Below, piece after piece: positions 9,821 to 18,656 of a DNA stretch of 64,000 bases. Each line of letters begins with the position of its first letter. The first letter of the stretch is position 1. The DNA comes from Deinococcus aerophilus. GTDB lineage: Bacteria > Deinococcota > Deinococci > Deinococcales > Deinococcaceae. Location: the NCBI RefSeq assembly GCF_014647075.1, contig NZ_BMOM01000013.1, positions 1 through 64,000 on the forward strand, read 5' to 3'. Below the pieces are notes generated by a model. It saw only the letters and a list, made by a program, of their open reading frames with translations. It was not told the DNA's origin and ran no database searches. The position numbers and the translations under genes are program-made.

Positions 9821-10516
9821 ATGCGACCTCTGCTGGCCCTGGCCCTGACCGCCAACTTTGCCGCCGCGCTGGCGAACGAGCGGATTCCGGTGGATCATGT
9901 CCGCTTCTCGGGCGACTCCTCACGGGTGATGGTGCTGACCTCGGGACTCCGGGACGGTTCCGGCCTCGGCACCGCGCAGCTCAGGGTCTTCAGCACGTCC
10001 TCGGGAGTGGCGCTGTACACCCGGGACCGCACGGCCGACGCCGCGCCCAACACCCTGCGCTGGAATCTGCTCACCCAGCCGCCTGCACCGACCAAGCTTG
10101 CGGCCTTCGGCCTGTTGCCCGGAGTGGTCTCCAGCGCAAAGTACAACCGTGTCTATCCGCAGCCCTACCCGCAGTGGAGTGACGGCCTGGGTGCGGGACA
10201 GACGGGCGTGATTCCGGTGAATCTGTGGTCGGGGCCGGTGCCGATCACGCTCCGGGTGTACGCCCTGCCGTCCTCCTGCCCGTACCCCGACATGCTGCAG
10301 TCGGGTGACATTCCCGCCGGCTTCAGCCTGACAGTGAACAGTCAGACCATTCACCTGGACACGGCCCTGCCCCCTGAGCGCCGCTGCGCTGCCCGTTACG
10401 CGCTGGAGCGTGTGGACGTGCGCGGCAACCGCGTCCTTATGACCGTGCGCTCCTATGGCCCGGGATTCGAGGGGCCCGATGCCACGGCGGTCTTCGTGGC
10501 GGCGACGCTGCACTGA
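9821..10516 (+). CDS. secreted protein, possibly DUF2259-like
   Basis: A 231-residue protein with a short signal peptide (MRPLLALALTANFAAALA). The start of the mature part, VDHVRFSGDSSRVMVLTSG then LRDGSGLGTAQLRVF, resembles the first beta-propeller-like strand of DUF2259 secreted proteins (GFSPDGR ... DGSG). Two cysteine pairs (around CPYP and RRCAAR) may form a disulfide. Function unknown. It runs in the same direction as lepB and the previous secreted protein but seems to have its own promoter. Confidence 0.55.
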   Translation: MRPLLALALTANFAAALANERIPVDHVRFSGDSSRVMVLTSGLRDGSGLGTAQLRVFSTSSGVALYTRDRTADAAPNTLRWNLLTQPPAPTKLAAFGLLPGVVSSAKYNRVYPQPYPQWSDGLGAGQTGVIPVNLWSGPVPITLRVYALPSSCPYPDMLQSGDIPAGFSLTVNSQTIHLDTALPPERRCAARYALERVDVRGNRVLMTVRSYGPGFEGPDATAVFVAATLH

Positions 10517-10523
10517 CCGGCAT

Positions 10524-10552
10524 TGTTTCCGGAAACTCGGGATCTCATTCCC
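10524..10552 (-). other. pair of small inverted repeats between convergent genes
   Basis: GTTTCCGGAAAC (10524-10535) and CGGGA/TCCCG (10537-10552) occupy the 28-nt space between the stop codons of the secreted protein and the fused dioxygenase/hydrolase. No T-run; weak terminator candidate. Confidence 0.3.
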
Positions 10553-12218
10553 GGGCGGAATCCAGATGTGCGGCAACGTTTTGCATCAAAGTCCGCATGG
10601 CGTCCAGCTCCTGCGTATTGATGGCGTGGCCCAGGCCGGGAAACACGCGGGCCTCCACCGCCGCGCCGCGCGCACGCAGGTGGTCGGCGCTGGCCTCGAA
10701 GCGCTGCAGCGGAATGTGGGCGTCGTCGGGGGCCACCCCCATGTAGACCGGCAGGCCGCCCAGGTCGCCCGTGTGGTCCAGCGTGATCAGGGCGCCGCTC
10801 AGGGCCACCACGCCGCCCAGCTTCCGGTCCCTGCCCGCGTATTCCAGCGCCAGGCACGCGCCCTGGCTGAACCCGGCCAGCACCACGTTCTGTGGGGGGA
10901 TTCCCTGGGCCTGCAGTTCCTCCAGCACCGCGTCAATGGTGGCCAGGGCGGTGTCCAGCTCGGGCTGGTTCTGCTCCAGCGGAGCCAGGAAGGACTGCGG
11001 ATACCAGCTGTTGCCAGGCGCCTGCGGGGCCAGATAGGCAAAGGCACTGAGATTGAGCTGTCCTTCCAGCCCCAGAATGTCCTGGGCCGTGCCTCCCCGT
11101 CCGTGCAGCAGGACAGTGGCCACACGGGCCTGTTGTGGGGGGCGTCCGGCGGTCAGAACCTGGATGTCAGAGGAGGCCGCTGTCTGCGCGGTGGCCTGGG
11201 GGCCGGTTCCCAGGTCGCGCGTGCCCAGCGTCACGCCGTATTCGGGCGAAACAATGCGGGGCAGATGTGCCTCGATGGTGGGACGGCGGGCTTCATACCA
11301 TGCGGGGAGCTTGAGGTGACGGCCCAGCTCGCTCACCGGTTCATCATCGGGAAAGCCGGGGGCGTCGGTGGCGATCTCGAAAAGCACCCCGCTGTGTTCC
11401 CGGAAGTAGATGCTGTGAAAGTACTGCCGGTCCTGCACGGGCGTGGGCGCGTGGCCCGCCGCCGTCAGCTGCGCCAGATACGCCGCCTGCTCGGCGTCGT
11501 CGCGCGTTCGCAGCGCAACGTGGTGAATGCTGCCCGCCCCGAACGAGCCGCGCGCCGCGCCGGGCCGTTCCACCACGTCCACGAACAGGCCGACGCCGGA
11601 GCCGTCCGGGCCGTCGCCGCTGCCCTGGAAGCGGGTGCGCGTGCCGTGGGGGTCAGGTTCCTGCCCCACTTCCGTGAAACCCAGCTGTCCGACGAGCAGT
11701 TCGCGCACCCCCTGCGTTCGCTCCACCCAGGCCGTCACCGAATGAAATCCGCGCAGGGCGTGCTCTGCAGGAACCGGGGAAGCAGGCCACACCTCCACCG
11801 GCGCACCGTCCTCAAACACCAGCTCGACCCAGGTGCCGTCCGGGTCGTCGAAGGTCAGGGTGGGGTGGCCGAAACGGCGCCCTGCCTGCACCTTCATGCC
11901 CTGCGCCGTCAGGCGTTCTTGCCAGTAATCCACAGAGGTCGCCGGGGCGCTGTAGGCGGTGGCCACCACCTCGCCGTTGCCCCGCACGCCGCGCTGCGCT
12001 CCGGGCCATGGAAAGTGGGTCATGACCGTGCCCGGCTGCCCGGTGAGGTCGCCGTAATACAGGTGGTAGGTGCCCGGATCGTCAAAGTTCACCGTGACCT
12101 TGACCAGCCGCTGCCCGAGCACCCGGCTGTAGAAGTCGATGTTGCGCTGCGGGTCGCTCGCCATCACGGTGACGTGGTGCAGGCCCTGAACGGGGGAGGT
12201 CTGGGGGGATGCAGTCAT
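10545..12218 (-). CDS. fused ring-cleaving dioxygenase (VOC, MhqO-like) and alpha/beta hydrolase (MhqD-like)
   Basis: A 557-residue two-enzyme fusion. Residues 1-315 are a two-module VOC dioxygenase with metal ligands in LHHVTV (His14/15), IHHVAL (His232/233) and VLFEIATD (Glu281), the pattern of MhqO-type hydroquinone dioxygenases. A linker of about 45 residues leads to a carboxylesterase/phospholipase domain (about 360-557) with LHGRGG (oxyanion), nucleophile GFSQGA (Ser451), Asp498/499 and His531. In Bacillus the separate MhqO and MhqD proteins detoxify quinones under MhqR control. Here a MarR gene sits directly upstream and a palindrome overlaps the promoter. Substrate is inferred. Confidence 0.85.
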   Translation of the reverse strand: MTASPQTSPVQGLHHVTVMASDPQRNIDFYSRVLGQRLVKVTVNFDDPGTYHLYYGDLTGQPGTVMTHFPWPGAQRGVRGNGEVVATAYSAPATSVDYWQERLTAQGMKVQAGRRFGHPTLTFDDPDGTWVELVFEDGAPVEVWPASPVPAEHALRGFHSVTAWVERTQGVRELLVGQLGFTEVGQEPDPHGTRTRFQGSGDGPDGSGVGLFVDVVERPGAARGSFGAGSIHHVALRTRDDAEQAAYLAQLTAAGHAPTPVQDRQYFHSIYFREHSGVLFEIATDAPGFPDDEPVSELGRHLKLPAWYEARRPTIEAHLPRIVSPEYGVTLGTRDLGTGPQATAQTAASSDIQVLTAGRPPQQARVATVLLHGRGGTAQDILGLEGQLNLSAFAYLAPQAPGNSWYPQSFLAPLEQNQPELDTALATIDAVLEELQAQGIPPQNVVLAGFSQGACLALEYAGRDRKLGGVVALSGALITLDHTGDLGGLPVYMGVAPDDAHIPLQRFEASADHLRARGAAVEARVFPGLGHAINTQELDAMRTLMQNVAAHLDSARE

Positions 12219-12224
12219 GGTGCC

Positions 12225-12230
12225 ATGATA
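12225..12230 (-). promoter_or_regulatory. -10 element of the fused dioxygenase/hydrolase gene
   Basis: TATCAT on the minus strand, 6 nt before the ATG at 12218, giving a leaderless message. The hexamer touches the left end of the palindrome. Confidence 0.65.
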
Positions 12231-12249
12231 GCTTAACGTTAAGCGATCA
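12226..12249. promoter_or_regulatory. 24-bp palindrome, candidate MarR/MhqR-type operator
   Basis: The core GCTTAACGTTAAGC (12231-12244) is a perfect inverted repeat, and pairing continues outward to 12226/12249 with a single mismatched pair. It fills the -35/-10 spacer of the fused-gene promoter. Symmetric AT-rich repeats of this size are typical MarR-family sites. Confidence 0.75.
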
Positions 12250-12305
12250 GAAGGCGACGGCCCTCTCAGTTCATGGATGCGGGGAAGGCGGCGCGCTCGC
12301 CAGGA

Positions 12306-12827
12306 CTACCCAGGGGGGCGTGCCGGGCGTCGGCGCGGCGTCTTCCCGCCGGTCTGGGCCGGTTCCCCGGTGCGCCGGGCGCTGACGCCCAGCCCCAGCT
12401 TGCGGGTCAGCGCCGTGAGCTGGGCGAGTTCATCCGGCTCCAGCACGCCGAACAGCTCGTGAATCCCCTGGGCGTGTCCGGGCAGGATGCGCGAGATCAG
12501 GGCGTGGCCGGCGTCGGTCAGGGTGACCTGAAAGACGCGGCGGTCATTGAGGTCGCGTTCGCGCCGTACGAGTCCGTCACGCTCCAGGTTGTCGATCACC
12601 ATGGTCAGGTTGCCGCTGGAGCGCAGGATCTTGTCGGCCAGCTGACGCTGACTCAGAGGCCCCAGGTGGTAGACCGCCTCCAGCACCGCGAACTGGCTGA
12701 TGGTCAGGCCGTGATCTGTCAGGTGACGGTTGGCCGCAACCTCCACGGCCTGCGCGGCGCGCCACAGCTTAATGTAGGCGTCCAGCGCGGCCCGCTGGTC
12801 TTCAGACCCTTCAAAGCGGTTCGGCAT
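12306..12827 (-). CDS. MarR-family regulator, MhqR-like
   Basis: A 173-residue winged-HTH repressor. The DNA-binding region is clear (LSQRQLADKILRSSGNLTMV for the recognition helix, RRERDLNDRRVFQVTLTDAG for the wing). The segment LTISQFAVLEAVYHLGPL and the RILPGHAQGIHELFGVLEPDE helix resemble Bacillus MhqR, which senses quinones. The C-terminal 25 residues are basic and proline-rich, an extra tail. I use the ATG at 12827, 9 nt after GAGG; the ATG at 12836 is too close to that site. The gene lies 87 nt upstream of the dioxygenase/hydrolase fusion in the same direction. Confidence 0.85.
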   Translation of the reverse strand: MPNRFEGSEDQRAALDAYIKLWRAAQAVEVAANRHLTDHGLTISQFAVLEAVYHLGPLSQRQLADKILRSSGNLTMVIDNLERDGLVRRERDLNDRRVFQVTLTDAGHALISRILPGHAQGIHELFGVLEPDELAQLTALTRKLGLGVSARRTGEPAQTGGKTPRRRPARPPG

Positions 12828-12860
12828 GGGCGGCATCCTCGCGCCACGGGGCCGGAGAAA

Positions 12861-14150
12861 TCAAGTCCGGCCCTGACCCTGACCGGCGCGGTGCTCCTCG
12901 GTGGCCAGGCGAATACAGGTGGCAACCACACCCATGGCGGTGTAGACCTCGCTGACCGGCGGACGGGTGGGGGCTAGGCGGATGTTGCGGTTGTGGGGAT
13001 CCTGGCCTTCTGGATAGGTGGCCCCGGCAGGAGTCAGGCTGACCCCGGCGGCCTCGGCAAGCTCGATCACACGCGCGGCCACCGGCGCGGTGGTGTCCAG
13101 GCTGATGAAGTAGCCGCCCCCCGGCGTGGCCCAGGTGGCGTACTCTCCGCCCTCGCCCAGCTCGGCGCGCAGCGTTTCGTCCACCGCGCGGAACTTGGGA
13201 GCAATCAGGGCGGCGTGGTCGCGCATCAGGCCATCAATGCCGCCGGGGTAGCGGCTCAGGAACTTGACGTGCCGCGCCTGCTCGGGCTTGTTGGGGCCGA
13301 TGCTCTGGGCGTTGAGGTAGCCGGACAGCCACTTCACGTTGTCCTCGCTCGTCGCCACAAAACCCAGCCCCGCCCCCGCGAGCGTGATCTTGCTCGTGCT
13401 GGCAAACACGAAGGCGCGGTCGGGATGGCCCGCGTCGCGGCACAGGGCCACGAAATTGACCGTCTCGGGGGGCGTGCCCAGGTGGTGGGCGCGGTAGGCG
13501 TCGTCGGCCAGAATCAGGAAGTCGGGCGCGGCGGCTTGCAGGGCAGCCAGCCGCCGGGCCTTGTCGGCGCTGATCGTCTCGCCGCCGGGATTGCTGTAGG
13601 TGGGCACGAACAGCACGCCCCGGATGCTGGCGTCCTGCGCCGCCAGCCGCTCGATGGCGTCCACGTCCGGGCCGTCGGGCTGCATGTCCACCGCCACCAG
13701 TTCGAAACCCAGCGTCTTGAGCAAGAGAAAGTGGCGGTCGTAGCCAGGAACGGTCACGATGAATTTGGGGGTGACGGGCGCCTTTACCCACGGCTGCGGC
13801 GCCGTGCGGGTGCCGTGCAGCAGGGCGAAGGTCAGCACAAAGGCCTGCAACTCCAGCGAGGCGTTGTTCCACACGACCATGTTTTCCGGCTTGACGTCCA
13901 GGTACTCCGCGAAGAGGCGACGGGCGCTGGGCAGCCCCGCGACCCCGCCGGGATAGTTGCGCAGGTCCAGGCCGTCCATCTGCAGGTCGTCCTCGCCCAG
14001 AGCCGTGAACAGGCCGCTCGACAGGTCAAAATCGGCGTCCGAGGGCTGGCCGCGCTGCATGTTCAGCTTGAGGCCCCGGGCGCGCACGGCGTCGTAGGCG
14101 GCCTGGGCGGCGCTCAGGGGGTCGGCGTGGGCAGAGGCGTCATGCGTCAT
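12861..14150 (-). CDS. aspartate aminotransferase, subgroup Ic (AspT-like)
   Basis: A 429-residue PLP enzyme of aminotransferase fold I. The opening KLNMQRGQPSDADFDLS and RNYPGGVAGLPSARRLFAEYL match subgroup Ic aspartate aminotransferases of the corynebacterial AspT type rather than the AspC type. The Schiff-base lysine is in STSKITLAGAG, the PLP-phosphate arginine and N-x-N residues are in place (NPGG, DDAYR). It would interconvert aspartate/oxaloacetate with glutamate/2-oxoglutarate. The ATG at 14150 has TAACGT 7 nt upstream; the open frame further upstream runs antisense through the NYN gene and is not coding. Confidence 0.85.
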   Translation of the reverse strand: MTHDASAHADPLSAAQAAYDAVRARGLKLNMQRGQPSDADFDLSSGLFTALGEDDLQMDGLDLRNYPGGVAGLPSARRLFAEYLDVKPENMVVWNNASLELQAFVLTFALLHGTRTAPQPWVKAPVTPKFIVTVPGYDRHFLLLKTLGFELVAVDMQPDGPDVDAIERLAAQDASIRGVLFVPTYSNPGGETISADKARRLAALQAAAPDFLILADDAYRAHHLGTPPETVNFVALCRDAGHPDRAFVFASTSKITLAGAGLGFVATSEDNVKWLSGYLNAQSIGPNKPEQARHVKFLSRYPGGIDGLMRDHAALIAPKFRAVDETLRAELGEGGEYATWATPGGGYFISLDTTAPVAARVIELAEAAGVSLTPAGATYPEGQDPHNRNIRLAPTRPPVSEVYTAMGVVATCIRLATEEHRAGQGQGRT

Positions 14151-14157
14151 GACTGCT

Positions 14158-14163
14158 ACGTTA
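14158..14163 (-). promoter_or_regulatory. -10 element of the aspartate aminotransferase gene (leaderless type)
   Basis: TAACGT on the minus strand, 7 nt before the ATG at 14150. It is divergent from the NYN-gene promoter 50 bp away. Confidence 0.5.
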
Positions 14164-14212
14164 CCTGTCCGGCGGGGGGCAGGGGGGGAAGTTGTTTGGC
14201 CGCCGGCGGTGT

Positions 14213-14218
14213 TACACT
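14213..14218 (+). promoter_or_regulatory. -10 element of the NYN-domain gene
   Basis: TACACT with a plausible TTGTTT-containing -35 region about 15-17 nt upstream. Unlike most promoters in this window it is 112 nt from the start codon, so this message has a leader. Confidence 0.5.
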
Positions 14219-14227
14219 TCGGCCCGG

Positions 14228-14267
14228 CTGTCCCGACCCTCACCGTTTTGCAACGGGACAGATTTTT
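14228..14267 (+). terminator. terminator-like hairpin in the leader of the NYN-domain gene
   Basis: CTGTCCCG (14228-14235) pairs perfectly with CGGGACAG (14254-14261) and is followed by ATTTTT. It begins almost at the predicted transcription start and lies wholly in the 5' leader. No plus-strand gene lies upstream, so it cannot serve as an ordinary 3' terminator; attenuation or a 5' stabilising hairpin are the options. Confidence 0.55.
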
Positions 14268-14330
14268 CCCGACCGCCCTTTTGGCCCCTTTCCTTTGTTT
14301 TTGGCCCGACCCCACAACAGGAGAAATTTC

Positions 14331-14903
<573 letters not shown>

Positions 14904-14910
14904 CCCGGGA

Positions 14911-16014
14911 ATGTCTATGTCCGACTCCAGCCGACATGACGCCGACGCCGTCCTCGCCCGACTGAACTTCACGCTGCCCCCGGACCGCATCGCCCAGACC
15001 GGCGCGGAGCCGCGCGACGCCTCGCGCCTGATGGTGGTGCGTGACGCGATCACGCACCACGTCTTCCGCGACCTGCCCGCGCTGCTGCGGCCCGGCGACC
15101 TGCTCGTGTTCAACGAGAGCCGCGTGATTCCCGCCCGGGTGATGGCCCGCAAGCCCCTGACCCCGGACGGCCACGGCGGTCAGCACGGGGGCGGCGTGGT
15201 GGAGGTGTTGCTGCTGCGTGAGGAACAGGAAAACCTCTGGAGCGCTTACCTCAAGCCCGCCAAACGGGCCGGCCGGGAGCTGTGGCTGGGGCAGCCCGGC
15301 GGCACGCAGCACCGTGCCGAGGTCGTGGGCGTTCTGGACGACGGTGCCCGCCTGCTGCGCTTTGAGCATGACCTGAAGCCCCACCTCGACGAGATCGGGC
15401 GCTTGCCCCTTCCGCCGTACATTGTGGCCGGCGACAACGATGACGTGTGGCGCGAGCGCTACCAGACGGTGTACGCCCGCGATCCTGGCAGCGTCGCGGC
15501 CCCCACCGCCGGACTGCATTTCACCCCTGAGCTGCTCTCACGGCTGGAGGACATGGGTGTGGAGCGCTGCGCCGTTACCCTGCATGTGGGCGCGGGGACC
15601 TTCCGGCCCATCCAGGGGTCCGTGGCAGACCACACCATGCACGCCGAGCGCTACGCGGTGGGTGGGCAGACGGCCCAGGCCATCAACCGCGCCAAGGCCG
15701 AGGGCCGGCGCGTGATTGCCGTGGGCACCACCACGGTCCGCACGCTGGAAAGTGCGTGGGACGGCGAGCGGGTCCGGGCGGGTGAGGGAGAGACCCGTAT
15801 CTTCATCACCCCGGGCATTCCAGTCCAGGTGCCCGACATGCTGATTACCAACCTGCATCTGCCCGGCAGCACCCTGCTGCTGCTCGTCGCGGCCTTTGCC
15901 GGAGAAGCGCGCATCCGGGCCGCCTACGACGCGGCCCTGGCAGACGGCTACCGCTTCTACTCGCTGGGAGACGCGATGCTGCTGGAGCGGGAAGCGGCCG
16001 GCGAAGCGCCGTAG
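14911..16014 (+). CDS. queA: S-adenosylmethionine:tRNA ribosyltransferase-isomerase
   Basis: A 367-residue QueA, which transfers ribose from SAM to preQ1 at the wobble base of tRNAs in queuosine synthesis. Conserved blocks: DRIAQTGAEPRDASRLMV, LLVFNESRVIPARV, SAYLKPAKRAG, YQTVYARDPGSVAAPTAGLHF, THVGAGTF-like LHVGAGTFRPIQ, and the C-terminal TNLHLPGSTLLLLVAAFAG. It is slightly longer than average because of a glycine/histidine-rich insert near residue 90. Two start codons are possible (14911, 14917). Confidence 0.95.
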   Translation: MSMSDSSRHDADAVLARLNFTLPPDRIAQTGAEPRDASRLMVVRDAITHHVFRDLPALLRPGDLLVFNESRVIPARVMARKPLTPDGHGGQHGGGVVEVLLLREEQENLWSAYLKPAKRAGRELWLGQPGGTQHRAEVVGVLDDGARLLRFEHDLKPHLDEIGRLPLPPYIVAGDNDDVWRERYQTVYARDPGSVAAPTAGLHFTPELLSRLEDMGVERCAVTLHVGAGTFRPIQGSVADHTMHAERYAVGGQTAQAINRAKAEGRRVIAVGTTTVRTLESAWDGERVRAGEGETRIFITPGIPVQVPDMLITNLHLPGSTLLLLVAAFAGEARIRAAYDAALADGYRFYSLGDAMLLEREAAGEAP

Positions 16015-16052
16015 GCACCGTTCCGCAGGCGCGGCTGGCCTGCTGAGTGCGG

Positions 16053-16466
16053 CTAGTTCAGCGTCCGCTCGCCCGGCACGTCCAGCATGAAGGCGGGCAC
16101 CGGCACCTGTGCCCGCACGCCCCAGGCATCCTGCACGACGTAGTGCCCGGCCATCCAGCCCGGTGTGGCCTCGACGGTCACGAAGGAGTCGTAGACGAAG
16201 GCCCCGCCCGGCGCAATCACCGGCTGTTCGCCGACCACGCCCTCGCCGTCCACGCTGATCTCGTGACCCAGGGCATCCACGATGTCCCAGTGTCGCGCGA
16301 GCACCTGCCAGGTCTGGTCGCTGTGGTTCTCGATGCGAATCAAGTAGGCGAACACCCGCCGCCGGGGCGTGCTCTGCGCCGCGAGATGGGCCACCTGCAC
16401 GGTCACACGCAGGTCCGGCGTGGTGGAGGGGAATCCGGTTTCGTCCGGAACAGGGGGACGGCTCAT
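16053..16466 (-). CDS. apaG: ApaG family protein (DUF525)
   Basis: A 137-residue fibronectin-III-like ApaG protein. The family signature is complete: FAYLIRIENHSDQTWQVLARHWDI, GVVGEQPVIAPGGAFVYDS and GWMAGHYVV. The biochemical function of ApaG is not settled. It is convergent with queA and divergent from the M42 peptidase, and seems monocistronic. Confidence 0.93.
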   Translation of the reverse strand: MSRPPVPDETGFPSTTPDLRVTVQVAHLAAQSTPRRRVFAYLIRIENHSDQTWQVLARHWDIVDALGHEISVDGEGVVGEQPVIAPGGAFVYDSFVTVEATPGWMAGHYVVQDAWGVRAQVPVPAFMLDVPGERTLN

Positions 16467-16492
16467 CGCTTCCGAGCATACCCGAAGGCGGC

Positions 16493-16498
16493 TACACT
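16493..16498 (+). promoter_or_regulatory. -10 element of the M42 peptidase gene (leaderless type)
   Basis: TACACT 7 nt before the GTG at 16506. Confidence 0.6.
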
Positions 16499-16505
16499 GC
16501 CCCCC

Positions 16506-17579
<1,074 letters not shown>

Positions 17580-17596
17580 CCACTTCAAAAGAAACT

Positions 17597-17613
17597 GGGG
17601 GATAGAGCCCCCC
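17597..17613 (+). terminator. weak hairpin after the M42 peptidase gene
   Basis: GGGGG, 6-nt loop, CCCCC, followed by GTTGTGGAGTTGTTG; a short stem with an imperfect T-rich tail. Confidence 0.3.
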
Positions 17614-17667
17614 GTTGTGGAGTTGTTGCCTAAGGAAAACTGAAGCCCGGAAGTCCGGCAGTCCCGA

Positions 17668-17673
17668 TACGCT
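17668..17673 (+). promoter_or_regulatory. -10 element of the lipoprotein gene at 17682
   Basis: TACGCT 8 nt before the ATG. Confidence 0.45.
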
Positions 17674-17681
17674 GGTCCACC

Positions 17682-18641
17682 ATGTCCAAACTGTTTCTGC
17701 CCGCCACCCTGGTTCTGACCGGCCTTCTCAGTGCTTGTGGAGGAGGAGAGCCGTCACCGCCCTCTCCAGGCTCGATATCTCTGATCGGAAGCACCTCTGT
17801 GGTCATCGGTGAAACGCCCCGGTTCAACGCTGTGGTGCGCGATGCGGGCGGCAACGAGATGGCCGCCGCCGTGACCTACACGTCCAGTCAGCCCCAGGTT
17901 ATTGAGGTGGATGATGAGGGAGTGCTGACGGTCAAGCGCCTGAGCGCTGCCGGAAAGCCCGTGGTCATCACGGCCAGCGCCGGAACCCAGCGGGACAGTC
18001 TGAACGTCAGCACCTTCGGTCTGGAGATGGCCCTGGGTACCTACGTATGGAACACCCAGAAGCCGGAAGACAGTCCGGGCCTGTTCATGGCCGTTCGCTA
18101 CCGCCCCGAGAGCGGAAAGACGCAGGCCTCGACCTTCACGGTAGAAACGCCCGGCAGTGAGCAGCTGTCCTGCCCGCTGTTTGTGGACGACACCACCGGG
18201 TGGTGCTGGTGGGCGCTGCCGGATGCCACCCGCTTTCCAAACGGCGAGTATCAGGCCAGCCTGTTTCAGAACGGCGTGACCTACACGACCCGGGCCTCGT
18301 TGGATACCCGCGAGGGTCTGCTGGGGTTCGTGGCCCAGCCCAGCGTGAGCACTGCCGACCGTCAGGTCACCTTTGTGGGTGAGCCGCCGGCCGGTACCCA
18401 ACGTCTGTTCTCCTATATCAAGGGGCCTGGGGTGGTGGGTGACCAGATCCGCGGCGATCAGGCCGACGCTGTTTTTGCCAATGCTTTGCCCGCCACGCTG
18501 AACGTTGGTTCGGGGGTGGCGGCTAACACCTACGCGGCGTGGATCACCGCCATGACCGGCAACCTGGACAGCTTTGCGGAGGTATTGCCCGAACGGCTGA
18601 ATGCTTCGGCCACCTACGCAGGCGAAGTAACGCTGCCATGA
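17682..18641 (+). CDS. lipoprotein with an Ig-like (BIG2-type) domain
   Basis: A 319-residue predicted lipoprotein: lipobox LLSAC with Cys19 followed by GGG. Residues about 31-110 read like a bacterial Ig-like domain (SISLIGSTSVVIGETPRFNAVVRDAGG ... VTYTSSQPQVIEVDDEGVLTVKR ... VVITASAG is the general order, quoted in pieces). The remaining 200 residues are beta-rich without a recognised family and hold a Trp/Cys-rich DTTGWCWWALPD segment. Outer-surface anchoring is inferred; function unknown. Confidence 0.75.
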   Translation: MSKLFLPATLVLTGLLSACGGGEPSPPSPGSISLIGSTSVVIGETPRFNAVVRDAGGNEMAAAVTYTSSQPQVIEVDDEGVLTVKRLSAAGKPVVITASAGTQRDSLNVSTFGLEMALGTYVWNTQKPEDSPGLFMAVRYRPESGKTQASTFTVETPGSEQLSCPLFVDDTTGWCWWALPDATRFPNGEYQASLFQNGVTYTTRASLDTREGLLGFVAQPSVSTADRQVTFVGEPPAGTQRLFSYIKGPGVVGDQIRGDQADAVFANALPATLNVGSGVAANTYAAWITAMTGNLDSFAEVLPERLNASATYAGEVTLP

Positions 18642-18656
18642 GCTGAGGTCCAGGGT

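Noticed and set aside
9821..10516. Firm assignment to DUF2259
   Set aside because: Only the first strands and the DGSG segment look alike; left as a possibility in the feature entry.
12993..14330. Upstream half of the open frame that ends in the NYN gene
   Set aside because: It is antisense to the aminotransferase gene; the real start at 14331 has AGGAG and begins the NYN domain.
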